Assembly (NCBI GenBank): GCA_028711405.1
Contig: JAQTSH010000015.1
Coordinates: 1-15,527 of the forward strand
DNA from: Methanoregula sp.
GTDB lineage: Archaea; Halobacteriota; Methanomicrobia; Methanomicrobiales; Methanospirillaceae
Reading direction: 5' to 3'
Length of the DNA: 15,527 nucleotides
The translations under genes and the position numbers were made by a program. This document shows, piece after piece, positions 6,781-13,139 of the stretch (position 1 is its first letter; every line of letters begins with the position of its first letter). Under the pieces are notes generated by a model. The model searched no databases and had not been told where the DNA came from. It saw only the letters and a list, made by a program, of their open reading frames with translations.

Positions 6781-7059
6781 TCAATCCTTGTCGGCAAGAA
6801 GGGCATGCAGCACGCCGGATACTTCTGAAGACAGGTTGTCGGCGCGAATCAGGGAGAGACAACAGATCTCATCCCGGTTCGTCCAGCTGACAAGGGCAAT
6901 CTTGTCCCCGTCACGGATGTTCACCCGTTTTCGGATCTCCTTTGGAATCACAACCTGCCCGCGACGGTCAATCGAGAGCACCGCTTCAACCTGGCATGTT
7001 GCCGGGTTGTTGCCAGCATCACACAATTGACCGGGCGGTTTTGTTGTCATTCCGGTCAC
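6781..7059 (-). CDS. AbrB/SpoVT-type protein resembling HgcAB-associated protein (HgcC)
   Basis: This 92-residue protein has a swapped-hairpin AbrB-type domain (VLSIDRRGQVVIPKEIRKR, about 28-45, then RDGDKIALVSW). It is preceded by C13 and C22 and followed by a CC pair (C66-C67 in EICCLSLIRADNLSSEV). The CQVEAVLSIDxRGQ...ICCxSLIRADxL pattern resembles the small protein that accompanies the mercury-methylation pair hgcAB, although hgcA and hgcB are not in this window. The GTG start overlaps the arsR stop (GTGA); an ATG three codons on is an alternative. Its position after arsR suggests a metal-responsive regulator or a thiol protein. Whether it binds DNA is unknown. Confidence 0.82.
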   Translation of the reverse strand: MTGMTTKPPGQLCDAGNNPATCQVEAVLSIDRRGQVVIPKEIRKRVNIRDGDKIALVSWTNRDEICCLSLIRADNLSSEVSGVLHALLADKD

Positions 7060-7442
7060 GCGGTCTCTTCAGCGTACTTCTTTCCCTTTTCAGTAATCCG
7101 GTAGATGATCCAGTTGCCCTGTTGTTCTGAATCGACAAGCCCGCTTTCTTTCATGATATTCAGGTGGTATGACAGTTTTGAACCGGCGATCCCGATGCAT
7201 TCTTTGATCACACAGACACAGAGCGGCTGGATGGCTAGGAGGTAAAGGATATGTATCCGGACCGGGTCAGAGAGTGCGTGGTGTATCGCACTGATCTTCT
7301 CGATGTTTTTCTTTGATGGCAGACGCTTGTTGAGCCCGTTCACGCCGCCGACTTCTTCGAGATCGAACTGGATGATCCCCGGGATCTCGGTCCGGCACAT
7401 GGGTTCTTTTTTTAATTTTGTTCCTTGTCGTTTCGTCGCCAT
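7056..7442 (-). CDS. arsR: ArsR-family metal(loid)-responsive repressor
   Basis: This 128-residue ArsR/SmtB repressor has HHALSDPVRIHILYLL, then the sensor helix PLCVCVIKECIGIAGSKLSYHLNIMKESGLV with C75, C77 and C82. The CVC pair at the start of the recognition region is the classic arsenite/antimonite site; C82 could be a third ligand and C16 lies in the N-terminal arm. Family members leave DNA when the Cys residues bind As(III), Sb(III) or similar ions. The gene heads a five-gene minus-strand operon. Its own promoter contains an ATTTCA-N8-TGAAAT dyad at the expected transcription start, so autoregulation is likely. The same dyad before other genes in the window makes this protein the best candidate for their common repressor. 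Confidence 0.92.
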   Translation of the reverse strand: MATKRQGTKLKKEPMCRTEIPGIIQFDLEEVGGVNGLNKRLPSKKNIEKISAIHHALSDPVRIHILYLLAIQPLCVCVIKECIGIAGSKLSYHLNIMKESGLVDSEQQGNWIIYRITEKGKKYAEETA

Positions 7443-7456
7443 AGTACTCCCCAGCT

Positions 7457-7529
7457 ATTTCAAACTAATATGAAATGCGTAGGTATAAATATCTTGTCGG
7501 TAAAAAGTTGATTCAACAAAATTTGAAAT
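7457..7529. promoter_or_regulatory. Divergent paired-dyad promoter between arsR and the second permease unit
   Basis: Dyad 1, ATTTCA-N8-TGAAAT (7457-7476), lies between arsR and the TATA box, where arsR transcription should start. The near-symmetric TATA element TATAAATAT is at 7484-7492. Dyad 2, GATTCA-N8-TGAAAT (7510-7529), covers the expected plus-strand start. The dyads begin 53 bp apart, about five helical turns. One repressor could thus shut both directions. The module is copied before the ATPase at 8852-8924. The remainder of the gap up to 7794 holds the short ORFs and hairpin listed next. Confidence 0.72.
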
Positions 7530-7550
7530 TACATCACATGAGGATGAAGA

Positions 7551-7628
7551 ATGGCTCTCTGCAACTGTTGTGTCGGATGGGGTGCAGATCCGCCATCTTT
7601 TTTAATAGATGATAATTCCGGAGAATAA
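7551..7628 (+). CDS. 25-residue conserved leader peptide MALCxxCVGWGxDPP
   Basis: The short ORF reads MALCNCCVGWGADPPSFL followed by seven more residues. A GAGG sequence at 7540-7543, 7 nt before the ATG, would serve as the ribosome site. It lies about 35 bp downstream of the predicted transcription start. A homologous ORF at 8948-9004 keeps 12 of the first 15 residues while at least seven codons differ only at the third base (for example TGC/TGT, GTC/GTT, GGT/GGC), as expected if the peptide is selected. Three Cys residues (4, 6, 7) could bind a metal(loid). It may be a regulatory leader peptide or a tiny metal-binding protein. I know of no described family. Confidence 0.6.
   Translation: MALCNCCVGWGADPPSFLIDDNSGE
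7576..7603 (+). terminator. Hairpin plus T6 tract inside the leader ORF
   Basis: GATGG (7576-7580) can pair with CCATC (7593-7597), and GG (7581-7582) with CC (7590-7591) across a one-base bulge, leaving a 7-nt loop. T6 (7598-7603) follows at once. This is terminator-like but lies inside the short ORF and far upstream of the permease gene, so it could act as an attenuator. A matching hairpin with a similar 7-nt loop is at 8976-8990. Confidence 0.45.
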
Positions 7629-7685
7629 CCGGCTCATTGTGCAGAATTGTAGATACGTCTTTGGCAAAAAACGAGGTAAAAAAAC

Positions 7686-7790
7686 ATGAAAAATTATGGT
7701 AATCCACTATTATCTTCGGCGGGTGCGCAGGTTGAGTCATTCGCCGATTTGATGGAGAACAATATCGATCAGAAAATAACCGGAGGATAA
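7686..7790 (+). CDS. 34-residue short ORF coupled to the second permease
   Basis: The ORF starts MKNYGNPLLSSAGAQ and ends DQKITGG, with GAGGT at 7673-7677, 8 nt before the ATG. Its last codons contain the GGAGG that serves the permease start at 7795, so translation of the two would be linked. The product is polar, has no Cys and no membrane segment, and is not recognised. The good ribosome site is the main support. Confidence 0.4.
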   Translation: MKNYGNPLLSSAGAQVESFADLMENNIDQKITGG

Positions 7791-7794
7791 CAAG

Positions 7795-8754
7795 ATGCTG
7801 AACGTTTTACAACTATTCGCCGACTGGGTGACCTATACGGTCCTCGGGCTCGTGCAGGGCAGTCCCCTCGCCTCGACAGTGAACTTTTTTGTTTACGACG
7901 TGATCTGGGTCTCGCTGCTCCTTGCTGTTGTGGTCTTTTTGATCGCCATTATCCGGACCTTCATTACTCCCCAGCGGGTGAAGAAGCTGGTGGCGGGACG
8001 CAGCGAAGGAGTAGGCAATATCATGGCAGCACTCCTCGGTATTCCCACACCATTCTGCTCCTGTTCGGCAGTCCCACTCTTCATCGGGTTCGTGGAATCC
8101 GGCGTGCCACTTGGGATCACTTTCTCGTTCCTGATCGCCTCCCCGCTCATCAACGAGGTGGCGATCGCAATGCTGCTTGCCATGTTCGGCTGGCAGATCG
8201 CGCTCATCTACGTCGTCTCCGGTCTTATCATCGCGATCCTCGCCGGTGTCATCATCGGACGCCTCCATCTCGAAAGTGAGATAGAGGAATTCGTTTGGAA
8301 TAATACGGTTCAGGACCAGGCCGAGAAACCGATGAACTGGCGGGACCGGATCGGATTTGGCATCAGCGAATCGAAGAGTATCTCGCTGAAAGTGATTCCC
8401 TACATCGTCATCGGTATTGCGATCGGTGCCGTCATCCACGGATATGCCCCGTCGGACTTCCTGATCAATATCGTTGGACCGGACAACCCGCTTGCAGTCC
8501 CGATAGCGGTGCTTGTCGGAATCCCGCTTTACTCGAATGCAGCGGGTATGATCCCGATCCTGGAAGTTCTCACAGCAAAGGGAATGGCAATGGGTACCGC
8601 CCTTGCATTCATGATGGCGGTCATCTGCCTCTCGCTTCCCGAGATGATCATCCTCCGTAAAGTGATGAAGATCAAACTTCTCGCAATCTTTGTCGGAATC
8701 ATGTTCATTGCTATTACCCTGACGGGATATCTGTTCAATGCGCTCTTGGGATAA
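7795..8754 (+). CDS. PF03773-type (ArsP/DUF318) permease with intact FCSCS motif
   Basis: This 319-residue protein has about eight membrane segments in two halves. The first holds GIPTPFCSCSAVPLFIGFVESGVP with C88 and C90, then FLIASPLINEVAIAMLLAMFGW. The second holds KVIPYIVIGIAIGAVIHG and GIPLYSNAAGMIPILEVLTAKGMAMGTALAF. These are the standard motifs of the ArsP/DUF318 family, which exports trivalent (often methylated) arsenicals or other soft metals. The link between halves is short and has no Cys, unlike the permease at 600. GGAGG at 7782-7786 is 8 nt before the ATG. It is transcribed from the divergent promoter shared with arsR, behind the leader ORF and hairpin. Confidence 0.9.
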   Translation: MLNVLQLFADWVTYTVLGLVQGSPLASTVNFFVYDVIWVSLLLAVVVFLIAIIRTFITPQRVKKLVAGRSEGVGNIMAALLGIPTPFCSCSAVPLFIGFVESGVPLGITFSFLIASPLINEVAIAMLLAMFGWQIALIYVVSGLIIAILAGVIIGRLHLESEIEEFVWNNTVQDQAEKPMNWRDRIGFGISESKSISLKVIPYIVIGIAIGAVIHGYAPSDFLINIVGPDNPLAVPIAVLVGIPLYSNAAGMIPILEVLTAKGMAMGTALAFMMAVICLSLPEMIILRKVMKIKLLAIFVGIMFIAITLTGYLFNALLG

Positions 8755-8851
8755 AGGAAGGTTTTCACAGTAAAAATCAAATGTGGATGTTGCCTGCAAC
8801 GGGGGATTTTCTTCCTGCACAGGTTCCTTCTCGTTCAAATGAAACCCTGGT

Positions 8852-8924
8852 ATTTCAAACAATTGTGAAATACCTAAGTATTAATATCTTGAAGAACAAA
8901 AGAAGTTTCAATAAAACTTGAAAT
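8852..8924 (+). promoter_or_regulatory. Paired-dyad promoter upstream of the ATPase
   Basis: Dyad 1 is ATTTCA-N8-TGAAAT (8852-8871), TATA-like TATTAATAT is at 8879-8887, and dyad 2 is GTTTCA-N8-TGAAAT (8905-8924). Dyad starts are 53 bp apart and the TATA element starts 27 bp after dyad 1, exactly as at 7457-7529. No gene diverges here, so dyad 1 looks inherited from a copied divergent promoter, or is needed for cooperative repression. The stretch from 8755 to 8851 holds no gene. Confidence 0.72.
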
Positions 8925-8947
8925 ACTATCAAATGTGGTTGAACACT

Positions 8948-9004
8948 ATGGCTCTCTGTCCTGGGTGCGTTGGGTGGGGCGAAGATCCCCCGGCTCTTTT
9001 TTGA
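8948..9004 (+). CDS. 18-residue leader peptide MALCxxCVGWGxDPP, second copy
   Basis: The ORF reads MALCPGCVGWGEDPPALF and stops at TGA inside the T6 tract. It matches the peptide at 7551 in 12 of the first 15 residues, and the matching codons carry mostly silent differences. Two Cys (C4, C7) form a CxxC; the third Cys of the other copy is Gly here. The upstream GTGGTTGA is only a weak ribosome site. It occupies the same place relative to the paired-dyad promoter as the first copy, and precedes the ATPase gene by about 245 bp. Confidence 0.55.
   Translation: MALCPGCVGWGEDPPALF
8976..9002 (+). terminator. Hairpin plus T6 tract inside the second leader ORF
   Basis: GGGG (8976-8979) pairs with CCCC (8987-8990) around the loop CGAAGAT, and T6 lies at 8997-9002. 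Loop size and sequence resemble those of the 7576 hairpin (TGCAGAT), though the stem bases differ. From 9005 to 9248 no secure gene is seen; an ORF from 9080 (ATG 3 nt after GAGGAG) runs into the ATPase start and is weakly supported. Confidence 0.42.
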
Positions 9005-9248
9005 TACGACATAATCTTGGAACGATTCTGCATTCGGATAAAGTAGTGGAAGACTATCTTTCAACATCACGAGGAGACCATGGAAAATTTTCAGGTACCG
9101 GGAGTTATCTGTCGGATTCGGATCTTCGGAAACCCCGGCAGACAAATGACCCCGTTTGGAAATAATATACCGGCATATATCAGGCGCCGGGAAAACGATG
9201 AACAGCCAGCCCTGGCAGGGCACCGGAACAAGGAAGAGGGAATTACTT

Positions 9249-11990
9249 ATGGACAAACACGACCCTGAATCAGCGATTGAGACCGTCACGCTCCAGATTG
9301 GAGGGATGGAATGCACCTGCAATGCCGATATGCTCGGGAGAAAACTGGATGCTCTCGCAGGCATCCGGGGCCATGATCTCTCACCGGTCACCGGCCAGGC
9401 CCGGGTCAGGTATGACCCGTCGGTTGTCAGCGTCCAGGAAATCATCCGGACCGTCGCAGAGGCAGGGATGACCGCCTCACTGGTACGCAGCGAAGGATGG
9501 TCAAGCACCTGGTGGCGTGAACCACAGCAGCTGGCCCTCTACGGGTGCGGAATTATCGCCCTCATCGCGTTCATCTCGGGCTACTCCGGCATTCCGCTCC
9601 TTGCCACCAATGGGCTCTACCTACTCGCCGTCCTCGTTGGGGTCTACTACCCGGCACGGAAGGCACTGATCGCGCTTCGTGCCTTGACGCCAACAATCCA
9701 CCTGCTCATGCTGATCGGCTCGGTCGGTGCGATGGCACTCGGACTCTGGGGGGAATCTGCAGTTCTGATCTTCGTTTACTCGCTTGGAGACGTACTTGAG
9801 TCTTATGCGGTTGACAAGGCCCGGGGTGCAATTCGGTCGCTCATGGAACTGATGCCGAAAGAGGCGCTGGTCCGAAGAAACGGCTGCGAGACCATCTGTG
9901 CGGTCGAGTCGATTGGCGTCGGAGAGGTCGTGATCGTCCGTCCGGGCGAGCGGATCCCTGTCGACGGCAGGATTATCGCAGGGTTGTCGTACGTTGACCA
10001 GGCTGCCGTAACCGGAGAACCAGTGCCGGTGCGGTGCGAGCCCGGCTCCGATGTTTTCGCCGGGACGATCAACCAGAACGGATTCCTTGAGGTCCGGGTG
10101 ACTAAGCCGGCATCCGAAACCATGCTCTCTCGGATCATCCTCTCAGTTGAGGAAGCTCAGGCACAGCGAACCTCATACCAGCGGTTTTCGGATTCCTTCG
10201 GGAAATGGTACACACCGGCGATGTTCATCCTCGGTGTGCTCGTGGCCACCGTACCGCCGCTCTTCTTCGGTGCCGAGTGGTACCCGTTTATCTACCGCGG
10301 GCTCGTCGTCTTCGTGGTCTCGTGCTCATGCGGTCTCGCCCTTTCAGTCCCCGTCGCAGTCGTAGGCGCGATGGCAAACGCCGCGAAGCAGGGAACGGTC
10401 TTTAAAGGAGGAATATATCTCGAAACGGTCGACACAGTGAAGGTGATCGCATTCGACAAGACCGGTACCCTGACCATTGGTCGACCTGCGGTCACGGAGG
10501 TTATTGCTTACAGCGATCTCAGCAACGACGAACTACTCGACATGGCAGGTTGTATCGAGTCGCGGTCCAGCCACCCGCTTGCGGCAGCGATCGTCCGGAA
10601 GGCCCGGGAAAGCGGCATGTTTTCGGCCCGTCCTGTTGAGAACTTCGAGGAGACAGCCGGTCGGGGAGTTTCAGCTGCTATCGAGGGTCAGACCTGCCGG
10701 ATCGGCAATCCCTTTGCCCTGCGTGAACTGGGTGTCGATACAAGTCGGGCTGAAGAAGCCATCGCAAGATTCGAGAGCGAAGGCCGGACCGTGGTTCTGG
10801 TCAGCTGTGACGGGAAGCTTGCCGGCCTCATAGCGATCGCTGACGAAGTGCGGGCCGGAGCAGTCGAAGCCCTCCAGCGCCTCTCCCGTGCAGGTGTCCG
10901 GACGGTGATGCTAACCGGGGACAATGAGCGGAGTGCACATGCCATAGCACGCCGCGTCTGTGTTGACGATTACCGGGCCGGGCTCCTGCCAACCGATAAG
11001 GTCGACGTGGTGCGGCAGCTCAGGGTGAAGTACGGAGCGGTCGCTATGGTCGGTGATGGGATAAACGACGCACCAGCCATGGCCGTTGCGGATGTCGGCA
11101 TCGCCATGGGTGCGGCGGGCACGGACATCGCGATCGAGGCAGGGGACGTCGTCCTGATGTCCGATGACCTCGGAAAGATTGCGTATGTCCGCGAGCTTTC
11201 CCACCGGACCGTCACCACGATCCGGCAGAACATCGCCGTCTCGCTGATCAACGTCGCATTCATGGTCATTGCAGCCTTGCTCGGGTACCTCGGGCTGATT
11301 ACGGGGCTGCTCCTCAACGAGGCGAGTGCTGTCTTTGTAATCCTGAATGCGCTGCGGCTGTTGAAATGGCAGAGCCCTGTAGAACGCGGGACCCCAGTGC
11401 CAGCCGGAGCAATTGCCCCGGTCCTCGCTACACCGGGGCCGATCCTGATGGAGCGACCAACAAATACGCCCCCCGCTGCCGTGCGTTCCTGCTCCTGTGC
11501 AGAGCCGGCTCCGGTTGTGTTAAAGTCGATCCCTGAAACAGGCAGCATGGCAGGATCCTGTTGTTCCTGCACAGCCCAGCCTGTAGAAGCACCGGAACCG
11601 GTTGTCGTTACCAGTGCCGCAGAAAGTCCATGCTGCTGTGGGAGCGGGGCAGTGCCGGAAGCATCTGTCCCGGCTACCGTTGCTGATATGGGAAACAGTT
11701 CCTGTTGCTGCGCCGGCGAATCCCTATCAGAACGATCTCCTGCCCACGACGCCAACGAACCGGCACATGTGGAGATAGCAACATACCGGATCGAGGGTTT
11801 GGGTTGTTCCTGCGAAGGGCATATTGTTGAGAAGCAGGTGAAATCCCTCCGGGGAATTGTGGCATTCGGCCTGAACCCCATAACCAACAAAATGAAGGTC
11901 AGCTACGATCCTTCGCTCGTTTCCCTCCATGACATTGAAGCCGCGGTGATTAAAGCGGGAGTGACTCCTGTACCGCTGAAGAACCGGTGA
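9249..11990 (+). CDS. Atypical P1B-type heavy-metal ATPase with CSC membrane motif
   Basis: From ATG 9249 (GAGGG 8 nt upstream) the protein has 913 residues. All catalytic motifs are present: TGEP (255-258), DKTGTLT with phosphorylated D403, HP (442-443), TGDN, and GDGIND (602-607). The membrane metal site expected as CPC reads VVSCSCGLALSVP, that is C359-S360-C361. HMA-like domains lie at both ends, each with CxC instead of CxxC: GMECTCN (C22, C24) and GLGCSCE (C853, C855). Between the last helices and the C-terminal HMA is a Pro/Ala-rich linker with four Cys clusters (748/750, 771/772/774, 795-797, 819-821), about 24 residues apart. P1B ATPases pump soft metal ions outward. The altered site suggests a different ion or coordination geometry. 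It lies behind the paired-dyad promoter. Confidence 0.93.
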   Translation: MDKHDPESAIETVTLQIGGMECTCNADMLGRKLDALAGIRGHDLSPVTGQARVRYDPSVVSVQEIIRTVAEAGMTASLVRSEGWSSTWWREPQQLALYGCGIIALIAFISGYSGIPLLATNGLYLLAVLVGVYYPARKALIALRALTPTIHLLMLIGSVGAMALGLWGESAVLIFVYSLGDVLESYAVDKARGAIRSLMELMPKEALVRRNGCETICAVESIGVGEVVIVRPGERIPVDGRIIAGLSYVDQAAVTGEPVPVRCEPGSDVFAGTINQNGFLEVRVTKPASETMLSRIILSVEEAQAQRTSYQRFSDSFGKWYTPAMFILGVLVATVPPLFFGAEWYPFIYRGLVVFVVSCSCGLALSVPVAVVGAMANAAKQGTVFKGGIYLETVDTVKVIAFDKTGTLTIGRPAVTEVIAYSDLSNDELLDMAGCIESRSSHPLAAAIVRKARESGMFSARPVENFEETAGRGVSAAIEGQTCRIGNPFALRELGVDTSRAEEAIARFESEGRTVVLVSCDGKLAGLIAIADEVRAGAVEALQRLSRAGVRTVMLTGDNERSAHAIARRVCVDDYRAGLLPTDKVDVVRQLRVKYGAVAMVGDGINDAPAMAVADVGIAMGAAGTDIAIEAGDVVLMSDDLGKIAYVRELSHRTVTTIRQNIAVSLINVAFMVIAALLGYLGLITGLLLNEASAVFVILNALRLLKWQSPVERGTPVPAGAIAPVLATPGPILMERPTNTPPAAVRSCSCAEPAPVVLKSIPETGSMAGSCCSCTAQPVEAPEPVVVTSAAESPCCCGSGAVPEASVPATVADMGNSSCCCAGESLSERSPAHDANEPAHVEIATYRIEGLGCSCEGHIVEKQVKSLRGIVAFGLNPITNKMKVSYDPSLVSLHDIEAAVIKAGVTPVPLKNR

Positions 11991-12023
11991 CAGATCCTCT
12001 GATCACCACCATTTCCCATTTTC

Positions 12024-12096
12024 AGTGCATGCATCGGTAAGATCCCCAAGTATTATTATCTTAGAAGTCAAAAAGTGTTTTAATAAAAATTGAAAT
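12024..12096 (+). promoter_or_regulatory. Decayed paired-dyad promoter before the redox gene cluster
   Basis: Dyad 2 reads GTTTTA-N8-TGAAAT (12077-12096), with a perfect right arm. The TATA-like TATTATTAT is at 12051-12059. The dyad 1 position, 53 bp upstream (12024-12043), reads AGTGCA-N8-TAAGAT, with only four of six consensus matches per arm. Spacing and surrounding bases still match the promoters at 7457 and 8852, so this is a diverged copy. It should drive the genes from 12127 onward, perhaps with looser repression. Confidence 0.55.
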
Positions 12097-12126
12097 GCTT
12101 ATCAGATTGAACACCAGGTGCATTCC

Positions 12127-12390
12127 ATGGGAAACGACAACAAGCCCTGCTGTGCTGCCGACGCCCTCCGGCGTATCAAGCAGCTGATCATCAACGGAAT
12201 CCCGACTGGGCTCTGTATGCTGGATGAGTGTATCGCTGAGGTGAAACAACAGGATCTGCATAATGAAGCGGAGATCCGTGCAGTGCTCATGAAGCGGGTG
12301 AAAGTGTACAACTACATTCCTCCAAATGTCGAGGAGGAGTATGCCCGTGCAATCCTTGATGAGTACCGTAAATCACCCGGGCAATTGTGA
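12127..12390 (+). CDS. Small conserved protein with N-terminal PCC and YNYIPP motif
   Basis: ATG 12127 is preferred to the GTG at 12118 because AGGTG (12116-12120) lies 6 nt upstream; this gives 87 residues. The N-terminus is MGNDNKPCCAADALRR. The rest is helical and charged, with IKQLIINGIPTGLCMLDECIAEV and a conserved-looking VKVYNYIPPNVEEEYARAILDEYRK. I recall similar small proteins beside thioredoxin-like and permease genes in anaerobes, but no function is known to me. Four Cys (two adjacent near the start, two in the central helix) could bind a metal. It is the first gene after the decayed paired-dyad promoter and is followed 9 bp later by the thioredoxin-like gene. Confidence 0.75.
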   Translation: MGNDNKPCCAADALRRIKQLIINGIPTGLCMLDECIAEVKQQDLHNEAEIRAVLMKRVKVYNYIPPNVEEEYARAILDEYRKSPGQL

Positions 12391-12399
12391 CGTGATATT

Positions 12400-12645
12400 A
12401 TGACAAAAATCGAAATTATCGGGACCGGCTGTGCAAAATGCAAACGGCTCTTTGCTAATGCCGAGCAGGCAGTTAAGGACCTCAAGATCACAGCGGATGT
12501 GATCAAGGTCGATGACATTGACGAAATTGTGAACCGGGGTATTATGCTGACACCAGCACTCTTCATAAATGATAGCGTGCGGGCGGAAGGCAGGATACCT
12601 GACGTGAATGAGATCAAGAAAATGCTGACGGAGACAAAACAATGA
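12400..12645 (+). CDS. Thioredoxin-like small redox-active disulfide protein
   Basis: This 81-residue protein has a compact thioredoxin/glutaredoxin fold with the active site GTGCAKCK (C11 and C14) near the N-terminus and the cis-Pro segment MLTPALFINDSV. It matches the small TM0996/MTH895-type redox-active disulfide proteins (Thioredoxin_3). In methanogens such proteins are often encoded beside ArsP/DUF318 permeases and ArsR regulators. It could take electrons from the ferredoxin:thioredoxin reductase encoded downstream and reduce metal(loid)-handling thiols (inference). The final codons overlap the next start (ATGA). Confidence 0.9.
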   Translation: MTKIEIIGTGCAKCKRLFANAEQAVKDLKITADVIKVDDIDEIVNRGIMLTPALFINDSVRAEGRIPDVNEIKKMLTETKQ

Positions 12646-13106
12646 CAGAAACACCAACGTGTTCATGCGGAGCAAACGAACCCAAACGGATCATCTTTCC
12701 CTGCGCCGGCCAGGCAAATGTCGGACAACTGACCAACCGTGCAGCAGTCCAGTTAACTGAGGAGGGTTACGGGAGTATTGCCTGCGTGGCACTGCTCGCG
12801 ATCGGTACTGAAAACCTTGTCGTCAACGCCTTGAACGCCGATGAAGTCGTCATCCTTGACGGCTGCCCGATGTTGTGCGCAAAGAAAATTGCCGGTGCAC
12901 AGGGAGTCGCGGCGGGACAACACCTTATCATGACCGAACTCGGCATCACCAAAGGACCTTCGAAGAACTATACCGAAGACGATATCGAAAAGATCGTAGC
13001 CGCGTGCTGGAAAGGTGAAGGTCGAAAGAAGGATGCTGCGACTCCGGGGAAAAAGACCGGTGGAAAAGACAACGGGTGCAGCTGCGGGTGCGGCGGAACC
13101 TGCTGA
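12642..13106 (+). CDS. DGC-domain putative metal-binding protein with Cys-rich tail
   Basis: This 154-residue protein has the DGC-domain pattern: an N-terminal CSCG (C7, C9), FPCAGQANVGQLTNRAA (C21), and VVILDGCPMLCAKK with C75 and C79. DGC proteins are thought to bind zinc or other metals through conserved Cys; their biochemical role is not established. A Lys-rich linker leads to a tail with five Cys (CSCGCGGTC, about residues 146-154), an added metal-binding end. The gene overlaps the thioredoxin-like gene by ATGA. It ends with TGA followed immediately by an in-frame TAA, after which the same frame continues into the ferredoxin:thioredoxin reductase sequence. Confidence 0.85.
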   Translation: MTETPTCSCGANEPKRIIFPCAGQANVGQLTNRAAVQLTEEGYGSIACVALLAIGTENLVVNALNADEVVILDGCPMLCAKKIAGAQGVAAGQHLIMTELGITKGPSKNYTEDDIEKIVAACWKGEGRKKDAATPGKKTGGKDNGCSCGCGGTC

Positions 13107-13139
13107 TAATCCGGGAAAAAGGATACGGGGCGACCAGAA

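Noticed and set aside
7813..8862. Long minus-strand ORF (349 codons) opposite the second permease
   Set aside because: Highly charged, low-complexity translation with no family features; it is the shadow of a well-supported permease gene on the plus strand.
9080..9268. 62-codon ORF overlapping the ATPase start
   Set aside because: Although GAGGAG precedes the ATG, spacing is only 3 nt, the product shows no recognisable features and it overlaps the ATPase start in another frame. Kept only as a possible decayed copy of the 7686 ORF.
10970..11890. 306-codon minus-strand ORF opposite the ATPase C-terminal half
   Set aside because: No recognisable domain, and it is antisense to conserved P-type ATPase motifs.
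13104..13109. Stop-codon readthrough or selenocysteine joining DGC protein and reductase
   Set aside because: TGA is followed at once by an in-frame TAA, so recoding of one codon would not join the two proteins.
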